Source: JBBECJ01 sp963763325 (GTDB lineage: Bacteria; Chloroflexota; Chloroflexia; Thermomicrobiales; CFX8). Taken from it: 64,000 nucleotides of DNA. The stretch is taken from NCBI GenBank assembly GCA_963763325.1, contig CAVXOL010000024.1, positions 744,001 through 808,000 of the forward strand. The letters run 5' to 3'. Below, piece by piece: positions 48,338 through 57,449 of the stretch. Position numbers and translations under genes: made by a program. The notes under the pieces were generated by a model that made no database searches, was not told where the DNA came from, and worked only from the letters and a program-made list of their open reading frames with translations. Positions within the stretch are counted from its first letter, which is position 1. Each line of letters opens with the position of its first letter.

Positions 48338-48742
48338 CTACGATAGCTGGAGTCGCGGAATCATCTGCTCGATATGAGTCAGGAGATCGTCAACGTCGAA
48401 CGGCTTGTGGAGGATCCGCTGCCCGCGCTGGATCATCTGGTCGCGGACATGGTCGGGCACCTCGCGTTCGAACAGCGCCGTACAGAAAAGGACTGGGATA
48501 CCTGCCGTTTCGGCGGCGCTCGCGAGCTGCTCGGCGATGCTGAAGCCGGTGAAGTTACCGCGAAAGACGATGTCGATGATGAGCATGTCGGGAGGAGCGC
48601 TGGTGACCTGCTCGATGATGCCTTCGCTTTGATCGAGCGTGGCGACATCGTAGCCACCTTCGAGCGTCAGGAATTCGCGCATGAACGTCAGGAAGTCGGG
48701 CGAGTCATTCACGACGAGAATCTTCGGCCGGTCAACCGTCAT
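48338..48742 (-). CDS. Stand-alone response regulator receiver domain
   Basis: A 134-residue receiver from ATG 48742 (MTVDRPKILVVNDSPDFLTF). The phospho-acceptor Asp is in MLIIDIVFRGN, the conserved Thr/Lys follow as FCTALFE and LHKPFDVDDLL. The first acidic pair is N-D rather than D-D, a slight deviation. There is no output domain, so it likely signals by protein contact. A longer upstream frame has no ribosome site. It lies just downstream of the receptor kinase gene, but a direct link is only suggested by position. Confidence 0.85.
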   Translation of the reverse strand: MTVDRPKILVVNDSPDFLTFMREFLTLEGGYDVATLDQSEGIIEQVTSAPPDMLIIDIVFRGNFTGFSIAEQLASAAETAGIPVLFCTALFEREVPDHVRDQMIQRGQRILHKPFDVDDLLTHIEQMIPRLQLS

Positions 48743-48907
48743 CGCTTCTACATCTTCGAATGCACCCACGACGGCAATTTCCACTCTCACAGGTTGCGCG
48801 CCGCGATCGCTCGTGACACCCGTCTGTCTTCCACGCTCAATCAGCGCGACTTCCTCTTGACGACGGTCACAATCATACATCTGAGCCACGACCACCGACC
48901 GGCAGCT

Positions 48908-51617
48908 TCACTCATCCCCGTATGAAATCCAATCGCCAGAGTCGTCGCTGATGGCGTCACCCAGAAGCACCCAGGAGCGATACGAGTACTCAAACCAGAT
49001 GATGACCCCGCCTTCGAACTGCTGCCAGACGGCAGTCGAGTAGATACTGGGGTTGTCCGGCCAGCCCATACCGGTGGCCAGTTCAGGATCACTGGCCAGG
49101 ACAACATCAAACGGGAAAGCTGGCCTATACCCCCCGTCTGGAGACTCGCCAAGTGACGAGGTATCCGCATCGACCAGGTCGACAACTGGCGGGGAACGTC
49201 GCCAGGTTCCCAGTTCGTCGGTGACATCCGCGACGAGTGAGATGACGTTTGGCGATCCGGCAGAATCCCCGTCCGCGCTGAAACTGGTCAGGAACATCAA
49301 CCCGTCGCCAAAGGTCTGGTAGGGAATCTGGGCCGGTTCGGCAGGGTTGATCGCAGCACCGAGCTGGCGAGTGACTTCTGGCAGGGCTGCAACGCGAGCT
49401 ATCTGGGCCAGTCCGTTGATGGTGGCGTCGTCAACGTTCTCAATCTCGTTCCAGAACGATCGCCAGGGACCGATCGTGCCGAACGCGACATCTCCGTAGA
49501 ACACCCATGTCCGTGATGTGTCTTCAAGGTTGACCACGAACCCTCGCTCGAACGACTGGTAGACGATCCGGTCGCCCGGCTCTTCATAGGTCGCCCAGCC
49601 GATCGCGTCGCTCAGCCCTGGCGCAGCCTGCCAGATTGGAAGGAACGATTGGGCTGGCAGGTAGTAGCCAGCGGGCGGTTCCAGTCCGGAAGCGTCCGAG
49701 GCGTCGGGCGGTAGATCCGACGTGTCGTAGCGCGTATAGGTTCCGGCCAGATAGTCATATTCGTTGGCGATCAGCGCGATGACTCCGCCGCCTTCGACAT
49801 CGGCCGGCAATTCGATGATGATTCCGTGCTCAAACTCCTGAAACGGCGTGCGAGCGACGATCGGTTCCCCGACCGGCTGGCCGATCAGCGGACCCACCAG
49901 CGGATCGGCTGCGGTCAGTGCGATCCAGTCCTCAGGTGTCTCGGGCGTCGAGACTGCAGTGGGAAGGACGACGGTGGCTGTGGCATCGACGGCGGTCGGG
50001 CTGTCCGTCGTTTCGGTCGTTTCAGTCGTTTCGATCACCTCCAGTGTAATCGGCGTTCCCGAATCGGTCGCGGAGATTCCGGCGATTCCTGTTGGATCTG
50101 CGTCGTTAGACCCCTCGTCGCCTCCTCGGAAGAAGCAAAAACGCGACCGCGACTGCAATCACGATCGTGGCCAGCGTGCCAGCGACGATCCATCTCGTGC
50201 CAGAGCCGGCGGAACGCTCGGTCGGAGGTACGGCGAAGTGTGATCGACGTGACTTGCCGCTGGCTGGTGAGTTTGTAGCTTGTGCTGCAGGGGTGGGAAC
50301 GACCAGCCGAAGCTCCAGGTTCCCTATTCGAATCGCCGTACCCGGGTTCCAGGCCTGGGCAACATGGGCCGGGATCGTCGTTCCACCAACGACGGTGCCG
50401 GTGCTTGAGCCGATGTCGGTGACGTGCGCTCGGCTGCCGTCCCAGTCTATGAGCAGGTGATGGCGCGAGATGCGCGGATCGTTCAGGATGAGCCGGTTGT
50501 CCGCGAGCCGCCCAATCGTCAGACCTTCCCCGGTCAGCTCGGCCGTCTCGATCACCTCGCCGCTTGCGTCGATGACGACAACCCTCGGCAGTTGCGCTCC
50601 TCCCAGATCGATGGCAGGTGACGAGGGGAACGGCATTTCAACCGCCGAAGGTTGGCCGGGGCTCGTCGTGCCGGTGTCGGGAGGGACGGGCGCGGGAGTC
50701 GGGACGTCGACGATCGCGGTCGGTGAAGGGACGCCCTCCGAATACGCCGCCACTCCTGGCGGCACTGCGATTGCCCGGTCCAGGTGCTGCGTGAACTCCG
50801 CGATCGACTGGTAGCGGTCCTGTGGCCGCTTTGCCAGGCAACGCAGGATGACCTCTTCCATCGACAAAGCCAGGTTTGGCCGGAAGAGCCTGGGAGGCGG
50901 TGGCGCGACGTAGACGTGGTTGTAGATCGCATCGGAGAGGTTGCGCAGGCGGAACGGTGGACGCCCGGTCGTGACCTCGTAGAGGACGACGCCGAGCGAG
51001 TAGATGTCGCTACGATTGTCGACCTGACTGCCCTGACACTGCTCTGGCGACATATAGGTGGGGGTCCCCAACGTGACCCCACTGGCGGTCATGCCTCCGC
51101 CATCACCAAGGCGAGCCAGGCCAAAGTCGGCCAGCTTTCCGAGGTATTGCCGATCTGCATCGGGAGTCGCCTGCAGGAGCAGGTTATCCGGCTTGATGTC
51201 ACGATGAATCATGCCGCGCCCGTGGGCATAGGCGAGCCCGTCGGCAGCCTGCCGGATGAGACTGATCCCCAATTCGGGCGTCCAGATAGACCCTGGATCC
51301 GCTCGTTGGTTCAGGAGCGTGCGCAGGCTACCGTCAGTCAGGAGCTCCATGACGAGATAGAGCTGTCCATCCTCTTCGCCGAAGTCGACCAGCCGGACGA
51401 TGTTGGGATGATCGAGCATCGAGACGGCGCGCGCCTCCTGCTGAAAACGGGCGCGGAAGGCCGGGTCGGCCGCGAGGTGCGCGTGCAGGACCTTGACGGC
51501 AGCGTCCCAGTCGAGATGCAGATGCCGGGCGCGATAGACGGTTCCCATCCCGCCCGCGCCGAGGTGCTCCTCGATACGGTAGTTGCCAAACAGCTTCCCA
51601 ACCAGCTCAGGCTGCAT
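48908..51617 (-). CDS. Receptor-type Ser/Thr kinase with FHA domain, one frameshift
   Basis: From ATG 51617 (MQPELVGKLFGNYRIEEHLG) a Hanks-type kinase: GAGGMGTVYRARHLHLDWDAAVKVL, HRDIKPDNLLL, DFGLARLGDGG, MSPEQCQGSQVDNRSDIYSLG. Then a Pro-rich linker, an FHA domain (LTIGRLADNRLILNDPRISRHHL...SSTGTVVGG), and a membrane helix (WIVAGTLATIVIAVAVAFLLL). One extra C near 50118 breaks the frame; the outside domain continues GGDEGSNDADPTGIAGIS and carries four modules built on PFQEFEHGIIIEL, VYQSFERGFVVNL, PYQTFGDGLMFLT, WQQFEGGVIIWFE. About 900 residues in all. The FHA and kinase are cytosolic. Confidence 0.85.
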
Positions 51618-51800
51618 CTTTGCTAGCTCACGTTTCAGGGTGACGAGACATGGATCGATCGGCGGCGGAGGACGGATGATTGAGGACACGTATGAACGAG
51701 CCGGATGGAGCGTCCCGCATGCCCTCCTCATTGACCGTCGTCTGACGACAGATTAGCATGTCCACTGGCCGGTCGTACCTGCCAATTGGATGGAGTTGCC

Positions 51801-52589
51801 ATGCCGCGCTTTGCCGCGAACCTGACGATGCTGTTTACCGAGTATCCGCTCATCGAGCGCTTCGACCGCGCGGCAGCGTCCGGTTTTGAGGCGGTCGAGT
51901 TCCTCTTTCCATATGCGGAGGACGTCGCTGCGATCCGCGATGCGTTGACCCGCAACGGGTTGACGCAGGTACTGTTCAACCTTCCGGCTGGTGACTTCGC
52001 CGCCGGTGAACGAGGCTTCGCCAACGATCCGGCGCGGATCAACGAGTTCCGCGATGGCGTCGGCAGGGCGTTGGAGATCGCAGCAGTGCTGGAATGCCGC
52101 CAAATCAACTGTCTGATCGGCCTCAACCGCGAGGATATCCCGATCGACACGCAATGGGAGACGGTCTGCGGCAACCTCTACTATGCGGCCGAGACAGCCA
52201 GGTCAGCTGGAGTCCGCCAGTTGGTCGAGCCGCTCAACACGTTCGACACGCCCGGCTTCCTGCTCTCGACAACCCAACGGGCGATTGAGCTGATCGCCGA
52301 AACAGGCAGTGAGAATCTCTTCCTGCAATACGACGTCTACCACGCGCAACGGATGGAGGGAAACATCACCTCGACGATCGCGCGTCACGCAGCTGGCGGC
52401 GGCGTCATCAGGCACATCCAGATCGCCGACAGCCCGGCCCGCAACGAGCCGGGAACCGGGGAATTGCACTGGCCGTTCATCTTCGACGCGATCGATGCCA
52501 GCGGCTACGATGGCTGGGTCAGCGGCGAGTACCGGCCAAAAGGAGCGACTGAAGAGGGGTTGGGGTGGATGCGAGGGAACAATGGCTGA
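51801..52589 (+). CDS. hyi: Hydroxypyruvate isomerase family protein
   Basis: A 262-residue TIM-barrel protein from ATG 51801 (MPRFAANLTMLFTEYPLIER) with GGAG upstream. Conserved barrel elements: FEAVEFLFPYAED, INCLIGLNREDI, VEPLNTFDTPGFLL, FLQYDVYHAQRMEGN, IRHIQIADSPARNEPGTGEL, YDGWVSGEYRP, matching the Hyi/Gcl-operon isomerases that interconvert hydroxypyruvate and tartronate semialdehyde. It overlaps the next gene by 8 bases (ATGGCTGA), so they are coupled. Confidence 0.9.
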   Translation: MPRFAANLTMLFTEYPLIERFDRAAASGFEAVEFLFPYAEDVAAIRDALTRNGLTQVLFNLPAGDFAAGERGFANDPARINEFRDGVGRALEIAAVLECRQINCLIGLNREDIPIDTQWETVCGNLYYAAETARSAGVRQLVEPLNTFDTPGFLLSTTQRAIELIAETGSENLFLQYDVYHAQRMEGNITSTIARHAAGGGVIRHIQIADSPARNEPGTGELHWPFIFDAIDASGYDGWVSGEYRPKGATEEGLGWMRGNNG

Positions 52590-53480
52590 ACGAGTAGGCT
52601 TCATCGGGCTCGGCATCATGGGCAGGCCGATGGCGAGGAATCTGGTCAAGGCCGGCTACGAGCTGGTCGTCCACAGCCGCAGCCGTGGGCCGGTTGACGA
52701 CCTGGTCGCGGAATCGAGCGCGGTGACGGTGGCGAATAGCCCGCGTGAGGTGGCGGAGCAGGCGAAGATCGTCATCACGATGCTGCCGGACTCGCCGGAC
52801 GTACGTGCGGTCGTCTTCGGCGACGACGGACTACTGGCCGGGATGGGCGACGGCAGCCTGCTGGTGGACATGAGCACGATCGCGCCAGCGACGGCGATTG
52901 AGATCGAGGCGGCGTTACGCGAGAAGGGAGCCGGAGCAGTTGACGCGCCGGTGTCTGGTGGCGAGCCGGGGGCGATCAACGCGGCGCTCTCGATCATGGC
53001 TGGTGGCAGCGAGGCCGATTTCGAACGGGCGAAGCCGCTGTTCGAGGCGCTGGGGAAGACGATCGTCCATGTCGGTGGTCCGGGCGCCGGGCAGACGGTC
53101 AAGGCCTGCAACCAGATCGTGGTCGCGATCACCTACGCCGCGGTCAGCGAGGCGCTGGTTCTGGGATCGAAGGCGGGGGTTGACCCTTCCAAGGTCGTTC
53201 AGGTGCTGTCAGGTGGGCTGGCCGGGAACAAGATTCTGGAGCTGAAGGGGGCCGGGATGGTCGGCCACAATTTCCAGCCAGGATTCCGGATCAACCTGCA
53301 CCGCAAGGACCTCGGGATCGCGACGGCGACTGGCAAGGAGTTCGGCGTCCCACTGCCGGTGACGGCACTGGTGACGCAGATGTTCGAGGCGCTGGCTGTC
53401 GCTGGTCGCGGCGACCTCGATCACTCGGCATTCGTGACGCTGATCGAAGACATGGCGCAGCATCAGATCGGCGCGGTTAA
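52582..53480 (+). CDS. Tartronate semialdehyde reductase
   Basis: NAD-binding 3-hydroxyacid dehydrogenase, about 298 residues. It opens MAERVGFIGLGIMGRPMARN, then VDAPVSGGEPGAINAALSIM, GAGQTVKACNQIVVAITYAA (catalytic Lys in the GxGxxxKxxxN motif) and HRKDLGIATATGKEFGVPLP. It resembles GarR/GlxR enzymes. In frame, the reading continues through a repeat to 53997 as non-coding-like sequence; a one-base deletion near 53475 would restore TAA at 53478-53480 in the word TAACCTCACCC. It follows hyi and completes glyoxylate-to-glycerate steps. Confidence 0.88.
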
Positions 53481-53525
53481 CCTCACCCCGGGCGAGGCCG
53501 CAGCCTCTCCGGCGCGGAGAGGGGG
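53478..53525 (+). repeat. TAACCTCACCC plus CCTCTCC-GGCGC-GGAGAGG hairpin
   Basis: Same string pair as at 26139-26178. The TAA is the expected stop of the reductase, and the hairpin stem (CCTCTCC / GGAGAGG) lies at 53504-53522. Confidence 0.65.
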
Positions 53526-53593
53526 AGCTAAGAGGTCGAGGCCGTGCGGCACATCCCTCTCCGTGGTTTCGGGAGGGTGGAGGAGGGGTTCCA

Positions 53594-54370
53594 GTGCAGC
53601 ACAACAAGGTCAAGGCAGCGCTCAAGGCAGGCAAGGCGGTCGCGGGACCGATCATCAGCGAGGTGCGGAGTCCGGGGGCGGTCCGGCTGTTCGCGCAGGG
53701 CGGGTTCGACTTCCTGTTCCTGGATACCGAGCACGGAATGTTCGACTGGGAGACGATCTCCGGGCTGGTCCAGCTGTCGCTGGTGGCCGATATCTGCCCG
53801 ATCGTCCGGCCGACGGACGGCACCTACGGTTATGTGGCCAGGGCGATGGACTCCGGCTCGATGGGCGTGATCGTGCCGCGAATCGACACGGCCGAGCACG
53901 CGGCCCAGATCGTCCAGTTCGCCAAGTACCCGCCGGTTGGGCGGCGCGGGGCCGGTGGCGACGGGCGCAACGGCTACATGAAGATCTCGGCGCTTGAGGC
54001 GGCCGAGACCTCCAACGCCGAGTCGCTGATCGTGCTCCAGATCGAGTCGAAGGAAGGCGTCGACAACGTCGATGCGATTGCCGCGACCGAAGGCGTCGAT
54101 GTGCTGCTGATTGGGCCGCAGGACCTCTCGGTCTCGCTCGGAGTGCATGGTGACTTCAGCCATCCGACCTTTATCGAAGCGGCCCAGGAGGTCGCCAACG
54201 CCTGCAAGAAGCACGGCAAGGCGTCGGGGATGGTCGAGAAGGAGCCGGCCGCATTTCGCCGCTGGCACGACCTGGGCATGCGCTTCCTGGTCTGCGACTC
54301 GGACAGCAACATGCTCTACGCTGCCTCGATCAACGATGTCAAGGCACTCAACGAGTTCGCGGAGCGGTAG
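53594..54370 (+). CDS. HpcH/HpaI-type aldolase
   Basis: A 258-residue class II pyruvate aldolase, starting GTG 53594 with GGAGGAGGGG upstream. Signature parts: GFDFLFLDTEHGMFDWETIS, VIVPRIDTAEHAAQIVQFAK, YPPVGRRGAGGDGRNGYM, LQIESKEGVDNVDAIAATEG (Glu metal ligand), LLIGPQDLSVSLG (Asp metal ligand). Members cleave hydroxy-oxo acids into pyruvate and an aldehyde such as tartronate semialdehyde. Its place after hyi and the reductase supports a role in aldarate or tartrate breakdown. Confidence 0.9.
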   Translation: MQHNKVKAALKAGKAVAGPIISEVRSPGAVRLFAQGGFDFLFLDTEHGMFDWETISGLVQLSLVADICPIVRPTDGTYGYVARAMDSGSMGVIVPRIDTAEHAAQIVQFAKYPPVGRRGAGGDGRNGYMKISALEAAETSNAESLIVLQIESKEGVDNVDAIAATEGVDVLLIGPQDLSVSLGVHGDFSHPTFIEAAQEVANACKKHGKASGMVEKEPAAFRRWHDLGMRFLVCDSDSNMLYAASINDVKALNEFAER

Positions 54371-54382
54371 GGACGGCCCCAA

Positions 54383-54742
54383 TTGCGCTACACCCACCTC
54401 TACGTCGACGCCAACGGTGACTCGCGCTTTGCGGACGCCCAGCTTCCGATGAACGAGGACGCCAGCGGGCCGGGCGTGGCTGAGCTCGTGTCAAGCGACC
54501 AGCGGGTTGGGACGCTGCGGTTTCTGCAGCTCCCGCCCGGCTGGTTCCAGGAGCAACGTCCGGCGCGTGATCCGCGCTGGCTGCTGGTCCTGACCGGTGT
54601 ACTGGACATCGAGGCGAGCGACGGCGAGGTGCGGCGTTTCGGTCCGGGCAGCGTCCTGGTGGTCGAGGACACCAGCGGCGTCGGCCACCGTGGGCGAGTG
54701 GTTGGCGGGCCGGCCCAGATCGCGATCATGCCAGTAGCATAG
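54383..54742 (+). CDS. Cupin-domain protein
   Basis: A 119-residue protein starting TTG 54383, 12 bases after the aldolase stop. The cupin core is PPGWFQEQRPARDPRWLLVLTGVLDIEASDGEVRRFGPGSVLVVEDTSG, and the GHRGRVVGGPAQIAIMPVA end fits. Metal-binding histidines are sparse. It is the last gene of the operon before the IS. Function is unknown; cupins near aldolases often act on sugar acids. Confidence 0.75.
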   Translation: MRYTHLYVDANGDSRFADAQLPMNEDASGPGVAELVSSDQRVGTLRFLQLPPGWFQEQRPARDPRWLLVLTGVLDIEASDGEVRRFGPGSVLVVEDTSGVGHRGRVVGGPAQIAIMPVA

Positions 54743-54914
54743 AGATGGAGGGAGGCATCGAAACGAGTCTTCCTCACAATGTCGTCGACTCGCATTAGTG
54801 GAACAAGGAACAGCGCACGAATCATGGGAATCGATGAGGGTACAGATCAGCTTGGACATCTTCTTTCTCTAGAGGGTGTTATGAACTTTGCTTCATTCTC
54901 GATACCCTTTGTGG

Positions 54915-55735
54915 ATGGAGAGTACAACAACCCGGAAACACTATCCGAGCGATGTCAGCGATGAAGAGTGGGCCTTTGTCGCACCGTATCTGACGCTGAT
55001 GAAAGCTGACGCGCCGCAACGCGACCACGACCTGCGTGAGGTCTTCAACGGCCTGCGCTGGATCGTCCGGACCGGCTCGCCGTGGCGCTACATGCCGCAC
55101 GACCTGCCGCCACATTACACCGTCTACCAACAGACCCAGCGCTGGCTGCGCGGCGGGGTCTTCGAGACGATGGTGGCCGATCTGCGTGCGCTGATTCGGC
55201 TTGGCGAAGGGAAGACGGTGGAGCCAACCGCCGCCATCTTCGACAGCCGCACGCTCCAAGGATCGGTCGAGAATGGTGACCGAGGTGGCTATGATGGCCA
55301 CAAGAAGCGCAAAGGCACCAAGCTCCATCTGGCCGTCGATACACTCGGCGAGTTCCTGGCCCTCGTCGTGACCGCGGCTAACGAGCAGGATCGCGCGCAG
55401 GTTGCGGAACTGGCCGAAGCCGTCCAGGAGGCAACCGGTGACACCGTTGAACTCGCCTACGTCGATCAGGGCTACACGGGCAGCGATGCGGAGGCCGCTG
55501 CCGAGGGCTGGGGCATCCGGTTGGAGGTGGTCAAGTTGCCCGAGGCGCGTACGGGGTTCGTCCTGTTGCCACGCCGCTGGGTGGTCGAGCGCTCCTTCGC
55601 CTGGCTGAGTCGGTTTCGGCGGCTGGCCAAGGATTATGAGCGCTTGCCTGAGACGGTGGCTGGGCTGCACCTGGTCGCCTTCTCGACCCTGATGCTCGCT
55701 CGATTCGTCAAACTGCTGCTTGCCGGAAGTTCGGG
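54915..55735 (+). CDS. IS5-family DDE transposase, copy 1
   Basis: From ATG 54915 (MESTTTRKHYPSDVSDEEWA) a transposase of about 270 residues. N-terminal DUF4096-like domain (FVAPYLTLMKADAPQRDHDL, WIVRTGSPWRYMPHDLPPHY), catalytic D in AAIFDSRTLQGS, second D in LAYVDQGYTGS, E in WVVERSFAWLSRFRRLAKDY. It appears intact up to LMLARFVKLLLAGS, where the sequence passes into the second copy instead of the IS end. Frame 54888-55919 reads through into out-of-frame sequence. Confidence 0.85.
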
Positions 55736-56426
55736 CGATCGTCGCAGCGTCGCCCTTGGCGCTACATGCCCACGATCTGCCACCGTATCACACCGTCTAC
55801 CAGCAAGCGCAGCGCTGGTTGCGTGCCGGCTGTTTCGAGGCGATCGTGGCCGACCTGCGTGCTTTGATTCGGCTTGGCGAAGGGAAATCGGTCGCGCCAA
55901 CGGCAGCGATCTTCGATAGTCGCACGTTGTCGAGGATCGGTAGAGAATGGCGACCGCGGCGGTTACGATGGGCACAAGAAGCGAAGAAGGGCACGAGGCT
56001 GCACCTGGCCGTCGCATACGCAGGGTGAGTTGTGCCTGGCGCTGGTGGTGACACCGGCCGACGAAGGATGATCGCGCGCAGGTCGAGGAACTGGCGGCAG
56101 CCGTCCAGGATGCGACCGGTGACACGGTCGAACTGGCCTACGTGGATCAGGGCTACACCGGGCAGCGACGCGGAGGCTGCTGCCGAGGGGTGGGGCATTC
56201 GCCTGGAGGTCGTCAAGCTGCCCGAGGCACGGCAGGGCTTTGTGCTGTTGCCGCGCCGCTGGGTGGTGGAACGCTCGTTCGCCTGGCTCACCCGCTTTCG
56301 GCGGCTGGCCAAGGATTATGAGCGACTTGGAGGAGACCGTGAAGGGGCTCCACCTGGTCGCCTTTGCCACTCTGATGCTCGGTCGGGTCATCGAAACTGC
56401 TGCTCGCCGGAAGTGCATAACACCCT
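55735..56426 (+). pseudogene. Transposase remnant, copy 2
   Basis: The second copy begins near the WIVR codon region and repeats the rest of the transposase (HTVYQQAQRWLRAGCFEAIV, ADLRALIRLGEGKSVAPTAA, VVKLPEARQGFVLLPRRWVV, RSFAWLTRFRRLAKDYERLG) with several frame breaks (near 55930, 56030, 56070, 56160 and 56330). It is clearly diverged from copy 1 in sequence. No start codon. Confidence 0.8.
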
Positions 56427-57449
56427 CTAGTCGCGAACACCAGGTCACAGCCATCTCCCCGGATGATAGAGAAGTTCTTCAATCCTCGTGCTCGTCGCCT
56501 GATGACGGCCTGTGACGAAATAGAGATGCTAGCCGCAAGTGGAGGTGTTCAGGTATCGGATATAGGGCGGATGATCGAAGTCGCCCGTACAAGTAATGAT
56601 CACGTATGGGGGTCTATCGCGACAGCGATTAGCAAACTCGGAAGTGCTGCGATTCTAACTCTTATCGACGTGTTGGGAGATCCTAATGACGATGTGAGCG
56701 GATTGGCATCGACCGCACTCGGAATGATTGGCGAACCAGCGCTTCCACAACTCGAATCCACTGTACTCCTCCGTGATGAGCAGTCACGTATCGGTGCTTG
56801 TAGCGCGATATTGCGCACTGGATCGATTGGTTTGCCAGTACTCGTCAGTTTGCTTGTAGCTCCTGAAGTTCTACTCTCGAGCGGCGGCAGCACGAAGTCT
56901 CGCGTCCTGGCACATTATTAACGACGCCGCTGACGAGCAGAACGTCGGAATAGACGCGCTATTCGGAGCGTTGCTCAGTGCCGATGCACGTGCTAGTGAT
57001 GCCGCAGCGTACGGTATTGGGTTTACTGGCGGGTCCGCATTGACAACCGCATGGCTTCACATACCGGCTCGTGGGCTCATGGTCGATGGTGGAGCAACGC
57101 CCGAAGCGCAGGAAAGAATTCGGTGGTTAATAGAAGATCTTGAGGACTACGATCCCGAATTACGAGAGATCGGTGCGATTAGCGCAGGTGGGACACTTGA
57201 TCGCCTAGCCGTGCCCATACTCGTTCAAAGGGTTCAGCAGGAATCAGATCCATATGCGAGGGCAGCGGGATTTTGGGCGTTATGGCGATTGACCCACTCG
57301 TCTGATCGGAATCTTGACGAAGTCGGCTCGCGAATAGAGAGGGCACGATTCTAGGCCAGACATTGATAACTGGTTTGGCGGAAACTGGAACTCGTTCAAC
57401 TGGCTGCTACCAGAGTTTGCTACGAAAGCCGCAGATACGAAGGGACCTT

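Larger units (their letters stand above)
54873..56426 (+). mobile_element. IS5-type (IS427-like) chimeric insertion element
   Basis: The ends AGGGTGTTATGAACTT (from 54873) and its inverted near-copy ending at 56426 (CATAACACCCT) are flanked by the 4-bp repeat CTAG (54869-54872 and 56427-56430). Inside are one full-length transposase gene and a 5'-truncated diverged second copy. The inner ends of the two copies are missing, so it is a fusion of two related IS copies, 1,554 bp in total. Confidence 0.85.
54779..57354 (+). pseudogene. HEAT-repeat protein gene split by an IS
   Basis: The N-terminal part MSSTRISGTRNSARIMGIDE...HLLSL ends at 54872 in the IS target CTAG. Removing the IS and one CTAG keeps the frame: LSL VANTRSQPSPR then MIEKFFNPRARRLMTACDEI from 56463. 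The rest has HEAT-like repeats (ILTLIDVLGDPNDDVSGLAS, PALPQLESTVLLRDEQSRIG) and one extra T near 56890, continuing RAAAARSLASWHIINDAADE to the stop at 57354. About 350 residues. The composition is visibly more AT-rich than the neighbours, which suggests transfer. Confidence 0.75.

Noticed and set aside
53481..53997. C-terminal extension of the tartronate semialdehyde reductase
   Set aside because: After residue 299 the protein becomes Arg/Gly-rich, runs antisense-like through the hairpin repeat and the aldolase gene, and adds 170 residues absent from the family. A lost base at the stop is the simpler reading.
55732..55756. Fragment of the GTAGGGGCGAT palindrome at the IS copy junction
   Set aside because: The resemblance (GGGCGATCGTCGCAGC...) is explained by the transposase coding sequence itself around the IVR/SPW codons, shifted by indels.
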